From the NCBI RefSeq assembly GCF_009827445.1, contig NZ_WTYI01000001.1, forward strand, positions 716,172 through 780,171: 64,000 nucleotides of DNA. Reading direction: 5' to 3'. Below are positions 43,052-54,501 of this stretch, piece after piece. This DNA is from Qipengyuania aquimaris. Lineage in GTDB: Bacteria > Pseudomonadota > Alphaproteobacteria > Sphingomonadales > Sphingomonadaceae. The translations under genes and the position numbers were made by a program. Within the stretch, counting starts at the first letter, position 1. Each line of letters begins with the position of its first letter. The notes beneath the pieces were generated by a model. That model ran no database searches and was not told where the DNA came from. It was given only the letters and a program-made list of their open reading frames with translations.

Positions 43052-44200
43052 ATGACCAAACCCAAGACCATCGTTGTTAAGATCGGCTCCGCGCTGCTGG
43101 CAAATCAGGAATTGCTTACCCCCCGCTATGGTTTCCTTCAGCGGATGATGGAGGATATCGCCCACTTGCGATCCGAAGGGTGGAATGTAATCGTGTGTTC
43201 CTCAGGGTCCGTCGCGCTTGGTCTGCGTATCATTGGTGAAACGCCCGAAAGCGCTGGCGTTTCGGATAAACAGGCCGCTGCTGCTTGCGGCATGCCACTG
43301 CTTCTCAATGCCTACAAACAGGTCGGGCACGAGTTCGGCTTCGATATTGCCCAGGTTCTTCTGACGCTGGGCGATTTCGAAGATCACCGCCGCTTCCTTA
43401 ACACGCGCAACACGGTCCATCGCCTGTTGGAATCCGGGATCATGCCGATCGTGAACGAGAACGACACGATCACGACGGAGGAAATCCGCGTCGGCGACAA
43501 TGATCGGCTCGCGGCCAAGGTTGCGCAGATGGTCGGCGCATCCGATTTCATCATCCTGACCGGCGTAGACGGTCTCTACGATCGCAACCCTGACGACCCG
43601 GAAGCAAAGTTCGTGGCCGAAGTTCACGATGTGAACCAGTATATGGATGCGACCAAGGGCAAGTCCACGCTGGGAACGGGCGGCATGGCCACCAAGCTGC
43701 AGGCCGCCAACATGGCACAGGAAGCCGGTGTCACCACGTGGATCGCGCAAGGTGAAGTGGATCGTCCTCTTTCGCGTGTCCTCGACCGAACGGGGCGCGC
43801 CACCAAGGTCATTCCCAATCCCGAGCCGCTTTCGGGCTGGGACAGCTGGATTGCCAACCGCCTGCAGATGGCGGGAAGCCTGGTGGTCAACGAATCCGTC
43901 GCGTCGAACATTGCGACTGGCGACAGGCCGATCCGCCGTTCCGATGTCATTTCCGCCGATGGCGATTTCACGCGTGGGGATGTGCTGCACATTTACGATA
44001 ACAAGGGGATCGAACGGGCACGCGGCCTGTCCGACTTCACCTCGGAAGAACTGCGCGTCATGATCAACAACCCCGATACCGATGCCGAACAGCTGCTTGG
44101 CTATCGCACGAAGGGCGAAATCATCCGGAGCAACAATCTGGTCGCCCTCGACACACGCCACCTCTTGTGGGACGCGCCTGCCGCGCTCAGCGAAGGCTGA
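43052..44200 (+). CDS. proB: Glutamate 5-kinase with C-terminal PUA domain
   Basis: A 382-aa kinase that phosphorylates glutamate, the first and feedback-controlled step of proline synthesis. The amino-acid kinase domain starts TIVVKIGSALL, has VCSSGSVALG, the substrate loop VNENDTITTEEIRVGDND and the ATP loop GTGGMATKLQAA. The last 100 residues (RGDVLHIYDNKGIERARGL) form a PUA domain, as in E. coli ProB. The ATG at 43052 begins at the family N-terminus; in-frame upstream codons from 42932 lie in AT-rich leader. It is divergent from proC-proA. Confidence 0.95.
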   Translation: MTKPKTIVVKIGSALLANQELLTPRYGFLQRMMEDIAHLRSEGWNVIVCSSGSVALGLRIIGETPESAGVSDKQAAAACGMPLLLNAYKQVGHEFGFDIAQVLLTLGDFEDHRRFLNTRNTVHRLLESGIMPIVNENDTITTEEIRVGDNDRLAAKVAQMVGASDFIILTGVDGLYDRNPDDPEAKFVAEVHDVNQYMDATKGKSTLGTGGMATKLQAANMAQEAGVTTWIAQGEVDRPLSRVLDRTGRATKVIPNPEPLSGWDSWIANRLQMAGSLVVNESVASNIATGDRPIRRSDVISADGDFTRGDVLHIYDNKGIERARGLSDFTSEELRVMINNPDTDAEQLLGYRTKGEIIRSNNLVALDTRHLLWDAPAALSEG

Positions 44201-44256
44201 TCTTCCCGGACAGGGCGGCTCACCGATTTATCCGGTGGGTTAGGCGCGAACTTCAC

Positions 44257-44285
44257 TTGGCGTTCAGCGGGGGTCTGGCTATAGG
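44257..44285 (+). promoter_or_regulatory. Possible promoter of bamD
   Basis: TTGGCG (44257-44262), 17 bases, then TATAGG (44280-44285). If real, transcription would begin almost at the bamD ATG (44295), which has no Shine-Dalgarno sequence, so the message might be nearly leaderless. The evidence is only the box match. Confidence 0.3.
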
Positions 44286-44294
44286 CTCGCCACC

Positions 44295-45098
44295 ATGACG
44301 ACCCATTCGCGTTTCGCTCGCAAGCTCGCCCTCGGTGCCCTCGTCGGTGCCACCCTTGTCACTGCCGGTTGCGCAAGCCGCGGCGGGGGCGGGGCGGAAG
44401 ACACCGCTTACATCGCGCGTGATGTCGAAACGCTCTACGCCGAGGCGAAGGAACGGCTCGATCGCAACCAGCCCAAGCTGGCAGCCGCGCTGTTCGACGA
44501 GGTGGAACGTCAGCATCCCTATTCGCCTTGGGCCCGCCGCGCCCAGCTGATGAGCGCATTCAGCTATTATGTCGCGCAGGATTACAACAAGACGATCACC
44601 ACGGCGCAGCGCTTCCTGTCAATCCACCCGGGTAACAAGGATGCGCCCTACGCCTACTACCTGATCGGTCTCAGCTATTACGAGCAGATCAGCGATATCC
44701 AGCGCGACCAGAAGGTGACCGAACAGGCGCTGACCGCGCTGCGCGAGGTCGACCGCCGTTTCCCGCAAACCGAATATGCCGCTGACGCGCGCCTCAAGGT
44801 CGACCTTGTGCGCGACCATTTGGCCGGCAAGGAAATGGAGATCGGCCGGTATTACCAGCGTTCGGGCAAGTGGATTGCATCGCAGATCCGTTTCCAGAAC
44901 GTGGTCGAAAATTTCGAGACGACCAGTCACGCTCCCGAAGCGCTTTACCGCCTGACCGAATCCAGCCTCGCGCTCGGCATTCCGAGCGAAGCGGTGAAAT
45001 ACGCGGCCGTCCTCGGTGCCAACTATCCGGGGAATGAATGGTACGAAAAAGCCTATGAACTGGTTCAGGACCACGCCGCAGGCGTCAGCGCCAGCTAG
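44295..45098 (+). CDS. bamD: Outer membrane protein assembly factor BamD
   Basis: A 267-aa lipoprotein of the BAM complex that inserts beta-barrel proteins into the outer membrane. The signal ends VTAGC with Cys at residue 26, so it should be anchored to the inner leaflet of the outer membrane. Five TPR-like helical repeats follow, with typical family words AALFDEVERQHPYSPWA, AQRFLSIHPGNKDAPYA, REVDRRFPQTEYAADA and IGRYYQRSGKW. The length is normal. A strong terminator stands 22 bases after the stop. Confidence 0.96.
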   Translation: MTTHSRFARKLALGALVGATLVTAGCASRGGGGAEDTAYIARDVETLYAEAKERLDRNQPKLAAALFDEVERQHPYSPWARRAQLMSAFSYYVAQDYNKTITTAQRFLSIHPGNKDAPYAYYLIGLSYYEQISDIQRDQKVTEQALTALREVDRRFPQTEYAADARLKVDLVRDHLAGKEMEIGRYYQRSGKWIASQIRFQNVVENFETTSHAPEALYRLTESSLALGIPSEAVKYAAVLGANYPGNEWYEKAYELVQDHAAGVSAS

Positions 45099-45120
45099 GG
45101 CAGGGCACACTTCCATCGAG

Positions 45121-45151
45121 AAAGGCGCCACGGCAACGCGGCGCCTTTTTT
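45121..45151 (+). terminator. Rho-independent terminator after bamD
   Basis: AGGCGCC (45123-45129) pairs with GGCGCCT (45140-45146); two flanking A-T pairs extend the stem and a T-run to 45151 follows. It is a classic intrinsic terminator 22 bases beyond the bamD stop. Confidence 0.9.
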
Positions 45152-45288
45152 CTCGCCTGGAATCGGGCGGTTACCGGCGTCACGGAAGAAATCTGCGGAA
45201 TCCTTGAAACCAGATCGATCCGTTCGCATTTCATTACTGCGGACCGGGCCCCTCTGGCGTGCGCGAGAATGTGCACGTGATGTCGGAC

Positions 45289-45308
45289 CGCATCGGACAA
45301 CCGATGCG
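45289..45308. repeat. Perfect 8-bp hairpin in the bamD-ydcH gap
   Basis: CGCATCGG and CCGATGCG flank the four-base loop ACAA. There is no T-run after it. The 240-base stretch from the bamD terminator to the small gene at 45395 shows no other structure and no supported protein, so this may be an operator or a leader hairpin of that gene. Confidence 0.4.
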
Positions 45309-45394
45309 CGCTGGCAGGCCTTTCCCCTCCCCCTCCCAGCCTGACAGCGCCATCGGGTGTCCGATCGACATAAGCCTCGATTTCGGAGACTACG

Positions 45395-45568
45395 ATGACG
45401 GCCCGTACTTACAGACTGACCCAGATCCACCAGCGGATCGACGAGCGCCTGCGCCTCGAACTGCGCAAGCGGACGCCCGACTGGCTGGAAATTGCGCGTC
45501 TCAAGAAAATGAAATTGCGCGCGAAAGACGCGCTGCATAGCATGGCCAAGCGTGCCAGGCCTGCCTGA
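45395..45568 (+). CDS. YdcH-family (DUF465-like) small basic protein
   Basis: A 57-aa basic protein starting after TTCGGAGAC, a good ribosome site. It begins with a helix (TARTYRLTQIHQRIDERLRL) and continues LRKRTPDWLEIARLKKMKLRAKDAL. The L-K-K-x-K-L-x-x-K-D pattern is the signature of YdcH/DUF465 proteins, small coiled-coil-like proteins of unknown function common in alphaproteobacteria. It is too short to be obvious and is overlapped by longer spurious frames on both strands. The gap to nhaA is 86 bases. Confidence 0.78.
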   Translation: MTARTYRLTQIHQRIDERLRLELRKRTPDWLEIARLKKMKLRAKDALHSMAKRARPA

Positions 45569-45654
45569 CGGCAGTTAAGGGGGCCGTCGCCGCGCAGCTA
45601 TCCCCATGCGCAGGCGGCGGCTGCCCACTCTTTTAAAGAATACCGGAGTAACTC

Positions 45655-46869
45655 ATGGTCAAAGCTATCGCCCCTATGTTGCGAGACTTCCTCCAGAAGG
45701 AATCAGCCGGCGGCATCGTCCTGATTTTTGCCGCGCTGCTCGCCCTTGCGGTAGCAAATTCTCCATTGCTCTCTGCCTATCAGGATGGGCTGGCGACGCC
45801 CGTGGTGTTCGGTATCGGCGGCTTCGTCATCGACAAGCCCCTGCTGCTGTGGATCAACGACGGCCTGATGGCCGTGTTCTTTTTCCTCGTGGGCCTGGAG
45901 GTGAAGCGCGAGATTTTCGAAGGTCAGCTTTCCAGCTGGGACAAGGCTTCGCTCCCGCTGATTGCCGCGATCGGCGGCATGGCGATCCCGGCTGTGATCT
46001 TCCTGGCGCTCAATGCGAACTCGCCCGAGAGCATCAATGGCTGGGCCATTCCCGCAGCGACCGACATCGCGTTTGCGCTCGGTATTCTGTCGCTACTTGG
46101 CTCACGTGTCCCCGTTGCGCTGAAAGCGCTGCTGCTCGCCATCGCCGTGATCGACGACATCGGCGCGATTGCGATCATCGCGCTGTTCTATTCGGGTGAG
46201 CTCGACACCGGCATGCTCGGCCTTGCCGCGATCGTGTTCGTGGCGATGCTCGCTATCGGCCGGGCGAAGGTCCAGTCGACCATTCCCTATATCCTCCTCG
46301 CGATCCTCATGTGGGCTTTCGTGCTCAAGTCGGGCGTCCATGCCACGCTCGCCGGTGTCGCTGCGGCGATGACCGTGCCGCTCGATGCGAAGAGCGATCA
46401 CGGTCCGCTCGAGACCATGGAGCATGCGCTGCACCCCTGGGTGGCGTTCCTGGTGATCCCGATCTTCGGCTTCGCGAATGCGGGTGTGACCCTGTTCGGC
46501 CTGTCGCCCTCAGCGCTGCTCGAACCCCTTCCGCTCGGCATTGCTCTCGGCCTCCTGATCGGCAAGCAGATCGGCATCTTCGGCTTTGCATTTGCAGCTG
46601 TGAAGCTGGGGCTGGCGAAACTGCCGGAGGAAGTGAACTGGGCGCAAGTCCACGCGATGAGCCTGCTGGCCGCGATTGGTTTCACCATGAGCCTGTTTAT
46701 CGGCAATCTCGCCTTCGCTTCGCCCGAGCAGATCGATGCGGTGAAGATCGGCGTGCTGTCCGGCTCGACCATTGCGGCGCTGGCCGGATACCTGCTCCTC
46801 AAGCGTGCTTTGCCACTGGAGGATCAAGGGGCGGATGAAGCTGTTGCTAACGGAACAAAGGGTGGATGA
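45655..46869 (+). CDS. nhaA: Na+/H+ antiporter NhaA
   Basis: A 404-aa inner-membrane antiporter that exports sodium in exchange for protons, important for salt and alkaline pH tolerance. The core motifs are present: PAATDIAFALG with the helix IV Asp, and VIDDIGAIAII with the paired Asp residues of helix V that bind the ion. About twelve hydrophobic helices are visible; the N-terminal FLQKESAGGIVLIFAALLAL is typical. A marine or saline habitat would fit but is inference. recN follows 33 bases later. Confidence 0.95.
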   Translation: MVKAIAPMLRDFLQKESAGGIVLIFAALLALAVANSPLLSAYQDGLATPVVFGIGGFVIDKPLLLWINDGLMAVFFFLVGLEVKREIFEGQLSSWDKASLPLIAAIGGMAIPAVIFLALNANSPESINGWAIPAATDIAFALGILSLLGSRVPVALKALLLAIAVIDDIGAIAIIALFYSGELDTGMLGLAAIVFVAMLAIGRAKVQSTIPYILLAILMWAFVLKSGVHATLAGVAAAMTVPLDAKSDHGPLETMEHALHPWVAFLVIPIFGFANAGVTLFGLSPSALLEPLPLGIALGLLIGKQIGIFGFAFAAVKLGLAKLPEEVNWAQVHAMSLLAAIGFTMSLFIGNLAFASPEQIDAVKIGVLSGSTIAALAGYLLLKRALPLEDQGADEAVANGTKGG

Positions 46870-46902
46870 CGCGAGGCTTCGCGTGGGCTAGGAGTTCTTC
46901 CG

Positions 46903-48567
46903 ATGCTCACCCGGCTGGCCATCCGCAATATCGTACTGATCGAAGCGCTCGACCTCGATTTCGGGCGCGGCCTCGGTGTGCTCACGGGCGAGACGGGGGC
47001 GGGCAAGTCGATCCTGCTGGATTCGCTGGGCCTTGTCCTGGGCAACCGCGCCGACAGCGGCCTGGTGCGCGGGGGCGAGGACAAGGCCAGCGTCAGCGCC
47101 AGTTTCGAATTCGCATCCCTGCCGGATGCTCTCGCCGAATTGCTCGACGATGCCGATATCGAGATCGAGGAGGGCGAACCGCTCATCATCCGTCGCCAGC
47201 TGAAAGCAGACGGCAAGAGCAAGGCCTTCGTCAACGACCAGCCCGTCAGCGTCGGCCTGCTGCGCGAAATGGCCGGTCACCTCGTTGAACTGCACGGCCA
47301 GCACGACGACCGCGGCCTCGTGAACCCGCGCGGACACCGCGCCTTGCTGGACCGCTTCGCCGGCGGCGAGACCGCCAAGGTCGAGCAGGCCTGGTCGACC
47401 TGGCGCGATGCCGAGGACAAGCTGGCCGAGGCACGCGCCAATCTCGAACAGGCAAAACTCGACCAGGATTTGCTGTTGGCCCATCTTTCCGAACTGACCG
47501 CGCTCGAACCGCAGGCAGGCGAAGAAGCCCGCCTCGCCGAAACGCGCGCCGCCATGCAAAAGGGCGAAAGACTGTCCGGCGATCTCGAGGAACTGCGCCA
47601 CTTGTGGGAAGGATCGGACTCCCCGCTTGCGTCCCTTCGCGTGGCCGCGCGCCGCCTTGACCGGATCGCCCCCGAACACCCGCTGCTCGCCGAAGCGCTT
47701 GCCGCCCTCGACCGCGCGGTGATCGAGGCAGGCGAGGCTGAAGACAAGTTGCAGGCAGCTGGAGAAGCGCTGGAACACGATCCGCAAGCGCTCGACGCTG
47801 CCGAAACCCGTTTGTTCGAACTGCGCGCGATCGCTCGCAAGCACCGCTGCGAGGTCGACGAGCTGCCCGAAAAGATGCGCGAGATGCGCAGCCAGCTCGA
47901 TTCCATCGAGGGCGGTGAAGCCGAACTCGATGCGCTGGAACAAGCGGCCAAGACTGCTGGCGCTCGCTACACTGCAGAGGCCGAGGCGCTCCACGCTAAT
48001 CGGGTAGCCGCGGCCATGCGGCTCGACGAGGCGGTGGCGCGCGAACTTGCCCCACTCAAGCTGGATGCCGCGCGCTTCAAGACGGCTGTCGCCGCGCTGC
48101 CGGAAGATCGCTGGGGCCCGCATGGGATGGACAGCGTCGAATTCCTCATCGCCACCAATCCGGGCGCCGATTTCGCGCCGCTCAACAAGATCGCAAGTGG
48201 CGGCGAACTGTCGCGCTTCATCCTTTCATTGAAGGTTGCGCTCGCCGAACAGGGCGGGGCGGCAACCGTCATTTTCGACGAGATCGACCGCGGCGTGGGC
48301 GGGGCGGTTGCCAGCGCTATCGGCGAGAGACTTGCGCGCCTCGCGAGTGACGGTCAGCTGCTGGCCGTAACCCACTCCCCGCAGGTCGCGGCGCGCGGCG
48401 GGATGCACTACATGATCGCCAAGAGCTCCGAGGGCACGGTCACCAGGACCAGCGTGACATTACTCGACGAAGCGGGTCGGCAGGAAGAGATCGCCCGCAT
48501 GCTTTCGGGTGCGGAGGTCACGCCGGAAGCGCGCGCCCAGGCGGACAGGCTGCTTGAACGAGCGTGA
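46903..48567 (+). CDS. recN: DNA repair protein RecN
   Basis: A 554-aa SMC-like ATPase for repair of double-strand breaks. It starts LTRLAIRNIVLIEALDL, has the Walker A loop GETGAGKSILLDS at about residues 27-39 and the RecN-specific VELHGQHDDRGL. Two coiled-coil stretches rich in Glu, Ala and Leu (about 160-350) follow, then the ABC signature ASGGELSRFILSLKVAL and Walker B VIFDEIDRGVGGAVA. The length is as expected. It is in the same direction as nhaA, 33 bases downstream. Confidence 0.97.
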   Translation: MLTRLAIRNIVLIEALDLDFGRGLGVLTGETGAGKSILLDSLGLVLGNRADSGLVRGGEDKASVSASFEFASLPDALAELLDDADIEIEEGEPLIIRRQLKADGKSKAFVNDQPVSVGLLREMAGHLVELHGQHDDRGLVNPRGHRALLDRFAGGETAKVEQAWSTWRDAEDKLAEARANLEQAKLDQDLLLAHLSELTALEPQAGEEARLAETRAAMQKGERLSGDLEELRHLWEGSDSPLASLRVAARRLDRIAPEHPLLAEALAALDRAVIEAGEAEDKLQAAGEALEHDPQALDAAETRLFELRAIARKHRCEVDELPEKMREMRSQLDSIEGGEAELDALEQAAKTAGARYTAEAEALHANRVAAAMRLDEAVARELAPLKLDAARFKTAVAALPEDRWGPHGMDSVEFLIATNPGADFAPLNKIASGGELSRFILSLKVALAEQGGAATVIFDEIDRGVGGAVASAIGERLARLASDGQLLAVTHSPQVAARGGMHYMIAKSSEGTVTRTSVTLLDEAGRQEEIARMLSGAEVTPEARAQADRLLERA

Positions 48568-48603
48568 GATCCCTTACTCCGGAACTGCAAAGCGTCCTGT
48601 GAG

Positions 48604-48933
48604 ATGATGCTCTACCTGTTCGTTTTCGGCCCCGCCGTAGTCACCTATCTCTGTCTCGTAGCTTTGCCCCAAGGGCGGACTGCGTTGATCGGAGTGGGTA
48701 TCGCGGGCTTCCTTTTCGCGCTCACGCTGCTTGCCACGGATTGGCACGACGAGGCCTACCTCGGACCACTCCTCGCTCTCGTAGGTGGTGCCATCATGTT
48801 CGCGTGTCTGGTCCAGCTTGCTCGGGCCTTACTAAACCTCGACCGTAAGCGATGGTCCTATCCCGTCGCGGCGCTCCTCGTGCTTGTCGGGGTCATGCTT
48901 CCACTCGCATCGCTTTTCAAAGCTAGCCTGTAA
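48604..48933 (+). CDS. Small integral membrane protein, unknown function
   Basis: A 109-aa protein with four apparent transmembrane helices (about residues 3-22, 27-45, 52-75 and 84-105) and few charged residues, WHDE and NLDRKRW lying in loops. No family is recognised. Two adjacent ATG codons are possible starts (48604 and 48607). It lies 36 bases after recN with the same orientation, so it may be co-transcribed. A short AAAGCC-GAAA-GGTTTT hairpin follows the stop but has no clear T-run beyond it. Confidence 0.65.
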   Translation: MMLYLFVFGPAVVTYLCLVALPQGRTALIGVGIAGFLFALTLLATDWHDEAYLGPLLALVGGAIMFACLVQLARALLNLDRKRWSYPVAALLVLVGVMLPLASLFKASL

Positions 48934-49038
48934 TCGTTTCCCAAAGCCGAAAGGTTTTGACGCGAGGACGACGGTTTTGAGCGGGCCAAGTGAAACATCC
49001 AGCAGGAACTTGTCAGCAGCGCAGGCTTTCATTCGTTG

Positions 49039-50016
49039 ATGCGCATTGCCTCTCGCCTTTTTGCTGTGGCGCTTATGTTGTGGCTGGCCGCCTGCTCTAC
49101 CTACCTGCCTCGCTACGAACCGCAGAAAGGCGCGTTCGCGACCAAGTATTACGAGAACATCCAGACGCCTCGCCTCGCACTGCTGGAATACCGGTTGGGC
49201 AATTATTTCGAGCAATCGAAACGCCCTTATCCCGTCGTGTGCGCGGCAGCCGCGAATGTCGATCCGCATGACAAGGCGTCACAGGCGCGCGCGCTTGATC
49301 CGGATGTCGAACTCAAGCTGATCGCCCGCTTCCCGGGCCTTTCCCCTTTATCGCGTTGCGAGCGCGACGGGCTGGATATCGTGGCAACGGATACGCAGCA
49401 GGCAGCCGCCATCTTCGACGTTCACGATTTGGTGTGCGACACGCCCACGGTCTGCCTTGCATGGGCAGGCTATTATGCGAACGGCCAGCATGGCTGGAGC
49501 TACTTTCGGATGACTTTCGAGGGTGGCGAATGGCGCATCGAGCGTGAAGAACTGAACATAGTACTCACCGCCGCTGACCGTGATCGACAGGATTTTCCGG
49601 CGGCCCGGGCAGAACTGCCCGACACACCGCAAATGGCGCTGCTAACAAACCTGCTGGACGAACAATTCGCCAATCCGGACCATTACGCTACGACCTGTGC
49701 GACCATCACGCCGGGAAACCAGGCCTCGCAGGCGCTTCCCGACGAGATCGAGGTCGCGCTGATCCAGAACTACCCCGAGCTCGCGCCTTTCGACCGCTGC
49801 GTCTGGAAAGACGACGCGCTGGTCGTCGACGCCGTTACCGGTGAGCGGGCAGTCATATATTCGGTGCGTCGGACCGTCTGCCCGACGAAAGACGAATGCA
49901 CTGCATGGGGCGGCTGGATCACGGCCAATCTTGGCGCGCAGGCGTGGGAATATCGCATCCGGCGTATCGACGGCAGCTGGACCGTCGAACGCACCGGCAA
50001 TGGTGTTATTTCCTAG
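49039..50016 (+). CDS. Lipoprotein with two internal Cys-containing repeats
   Basis: A 325-aa lipoprotein: the signal ends WLAAC with Cys at about residue 19. The mature protein contains two related units of about 105 residues (approximately 65-175 and 215-322). Each has an early Cys (VVCAAAA / TTCATIT), a strand reading VELKLIARFPGLSPLSRC or EVALIQNYPELAPFDRC, then VCDTPTVCLAW or VCPTKDECTAW, and ends WRIER or WTVER. Four Cys in each unit line up, which suggests two disulfides per unit. No family is recognised. The ATG at 49039 is preferred to the TTG before it. Confidence 0.78.
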   Translation: MRIASRLFAVALMLWLAACSTYLPRYEPQKGAFATKYYENIQTPRLALLEYRLGNYFEQSKRPYPVVCAAAANVDPHDKASQARALDPDVELKLIARFPGLSPLSRCERDGLDIVATDTQQAAAIFDVHDLVCDTPTVCLAWAGYYANGQHGWSYFRMTFEGGEWRIEREELNIVLTAADRDRQDFPAARAELPDTPQMALLTNLLDEQFANPDHYATTCATITPGNQASQALPDEIEVALIQNYPELAPFDRCVWKDDALVVDAVTGERAVIYSVRRTVCPTKDECTAWGGWITANLGAQAWEYRIRRIDGSWTVERTGNGVIS

Positions 50017-50017
50017 G

Positions 50018-52662
<2,645 letters not shown>

Positions 52663-52708
52663 TCCCGACTTTCCGGAAACTTATGCGCGCGCCTTTGTTG
52701 GCATTACC

Positions 52709-53809
52709 GTGACCCGACCGCTTGTAACCCTCACGCTCCTGATCGTCTCCGCGTTCTTCCTGCTCGGCACCTGCGTGCAGGGTCCGGCAGAAAGCGCCGC
52801 GGAATTCGAAGAGCGGGTCATGCCCGAAGAAGTAGTCGAGGAGGAGCCGGAACTGGACGCCCGGCAAGAGATGCTCGAGGCGAGGCTGCAGCAAATCGGT
52901 GAGGGCTTTGCGGGAGAAGTCGGCATCGCCGCCGTCGAGGTCACAAGCGGCGCGACCATGGCGTACAATGGCGCCAGGCCGTTTCCCCAGCAAAGTGTCA
53001 GCAAGCTGTGGGTCTCGCTGACCGCGCTCGACCTGGTGGATGAGGGCGCTCTGGACTTGTCCGAACCGGTCGCGATCCGGCGAGAGGATCTGACCGTTTT
53101 CTACCAGCCGATCCGCGACATCGTGCGCACGCGCGGCGTGTTCCGCACCGATTACCGCGACCTGATGGAGCGGGCCCTCACGCAGAGCGACAACACCGCC
53201 AACGACCGGATCCTGCGCCGCGTCGGCGGCACCCAGGCGGTCGAGGCGTTCATGCGCCGCAAGGGCATCGAGGGCGTCCAATTCGGCACCGACGAGCGCA
53301 GCAAGCAAAGCGCGATCGCGGGGCTCGACTGGCGACCCAGCTATTCCATCGGGCGTAATTTCTACGAAGCGCGCGACCGCGTGCCGGACGACAGGAGGCG
53401 CGAGGCATTCGAGGATTATCTCGACGATCCCATCGACGGCGCAAGCGCTTCCGGCATGGCGCAGGCATTGGCGCGCCTGGCGCGGGGCGAATTGCTGTCG
53501 CCGCGATCCACCGAACTCATCCTGTCGACACTGGAAAACACCAAGAGCGGTCCGAAGCGATTGAAGGGCGGCGTGCCCTCAGGATGGTCGATTGCGCACA
53601 AGACCGGCACCGGCCAGGTCTTCGATGGCGTCCATTCCGGCTACAACGACGTGGGCGTGCTGACTGCACCCGATGGAACGAAATATGCGCTGGCTGTCAT
53701 GATTGCGCGGACCCGCACTTCCTACGCGGCGCGTTTCGAGATGATGCAATCGGTGACGCGCGCGGTAGTCGAGTATCACGAAGCCAGGATGACGAGCGAG
53801 ACTACCTAA
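52709..53809 (+). CDS. Class A beta-lactamase-like serine hydrolase
   Basis: A 366-aa exported protein. After an N-terminal hydrophobic segment and an acidic linker (EEVVEEEPELD) comes a penicillin-recognising domain. Its motifs are S-V-S-K at residues 96-99 (nucleophile Ser96), SDN in TQSDNTAND, and KTG in AHKTGTG. The EPELN-type loop holding the general base Glu of true class A enzymes is not obvious; the corresponding area reads EDYLDDPIDG. It may therefore be a carboxypeptidase-like or weak beta-lactamase enzyme. The GTG start is the only good start in this frame. It converges with the TIGR02117 gene. Confidence 0.85.
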   Translation: MTRPLVTLTLLIVSAFFLLGTCVQGPAESAAEFEERVMPEEVVEEEPELDARQEMLEARLQQIGEGFAGEVGIAAVEVTSGATMAYNGARPFPQQSVSKLWVSLTALDLVDEGALDLSEPVAIRREDLTVFYQPIRDIVRTRGVFRTDYRDLMERALTQSDNTANDRILRRVGGTQAVEAFMRRKGIEGVQFGTDERSKQSAIAGLDWRPSYSIGRNFYEARDRVPDDRRREAFEDYLDDPIDGASASGMAQALARLARGELLSPRSTELILSTLENTKSGPKRLKGGVPSGWSIAHKTGTGQVFDGVHSGYNDVGVLTAPDGTKYALAVMIARTRTSYAARFEMMQSVTRAVVEYHEARMTSETT

Positions 53810-54501
53810 TTATCGGCAGGCGAGGGGATCCATTTCATCACCCCTCCGGCCAGCGGCGTCCAGTGACCCATTTTCACCCCGGCCTTCGCCAGCGTGTCGC
53901 CGACCCACTGGTTGCAGGTATTGGCCAGCGTGTAGCGCCCCAGCGCATCGTAATTGCGCGCGCCGTGTTCGAAACTGTCGTGGCTGAACCGTTCTTCGCC
54001 ATGCGGCACATGGGGTAGGGCAGCCTCCACTTCGGCTACCAATACGCGGTATTCCTCGGGCCTCAGCACGAGCGGTCGATGATATTCGGAAGGCTGCGGC
54101 CAGGCGTAATGACCGACCCGCATCAGACCGTCGCCGCCCTGAAAGACAATGCGCAGCGCAGTGCTGGCCTTCAGGTCGCCCCAGGTCGGGGTGTTGAGGA
54201 AAACCTCCTTCTCGCCCCACCCGATTGCGACATGAGTCGGCATCCGCCCGTCCGACCGGGTCATTCCTGCCGAGGGGAAAGTCTGCCGCCAATCCTTCAC
54301 ATCGGTGACGACTGGCATGACAATTCCGGTGTGAATGCCGTTGGTCTCCACCATGATGACAATCCCGTCATCGGCTTCGGTCCAGTCCGAATTGCGCGGC
54401 ACGGAACTGCCGATCCACGCCGAGGCGAGGAAAAGCGCGACAACAAGCAGGGGCAGGGCGAGAAATGCTGCCGTCAGCTTGAAGGCGCGCCGACCAGTCA
54501 C
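53806..54501 (-). CDS. TIGR02117/DUF2459 family protein
   Basis: A 231-aa protein with an N-terminal membrane segment (about 9-32) and a periplasmic domain. Conserved-looking pieces are VETNGIHTGIVMPV, HVAIGWGEKEVFLNTPTW, VGHYAWPQ and the C-terminal TLANTCNQWVGDTL. This matches the TIGR02117 (DUF2459) family, found in many proteobacteria and sometimes near urease genes; its activity is unknown, though the Cys and His residues recall papain-like peptidase folds. The ATG overlaps the prmA stop (ATGA), so it is translated with prmA. Confidence 0.85.
   Translation of the reverse strand: MTGRRAFKLTAAFLALPLLVVALFLASAWIGSSVPRNSDWTEADDGIVIMVETNGIHTGIVMPVVTDVKDWRQTFPSAGMTRSDGRMPTHVAIGWGEKEVFLNTPTWGDLKASTALRIVFQGGDGLMRVGHYAWPQPSEYHRPLVLRPEEYRVLVAEVEAALPHVPHGEERFSHDSFEHGARNYDALGRYTLANTCNQWVGDTLAKAGVKMGHWTPLAGGVMKWIPSPADN

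Noticed and set aside
45289..45308. Hairpin in the bamD gap as a terminator
   Set aside because: No T-run follows on either strand, and bamD already has a strong terminator upstream.
45095..45538. 147-codon minus-strand frame over the bamD-nhaA gap
   Set aside because: It covers the bamD terminator and runs antisense to the YdcH-like gene, which has a good ribosome site and a recognisable sequence.
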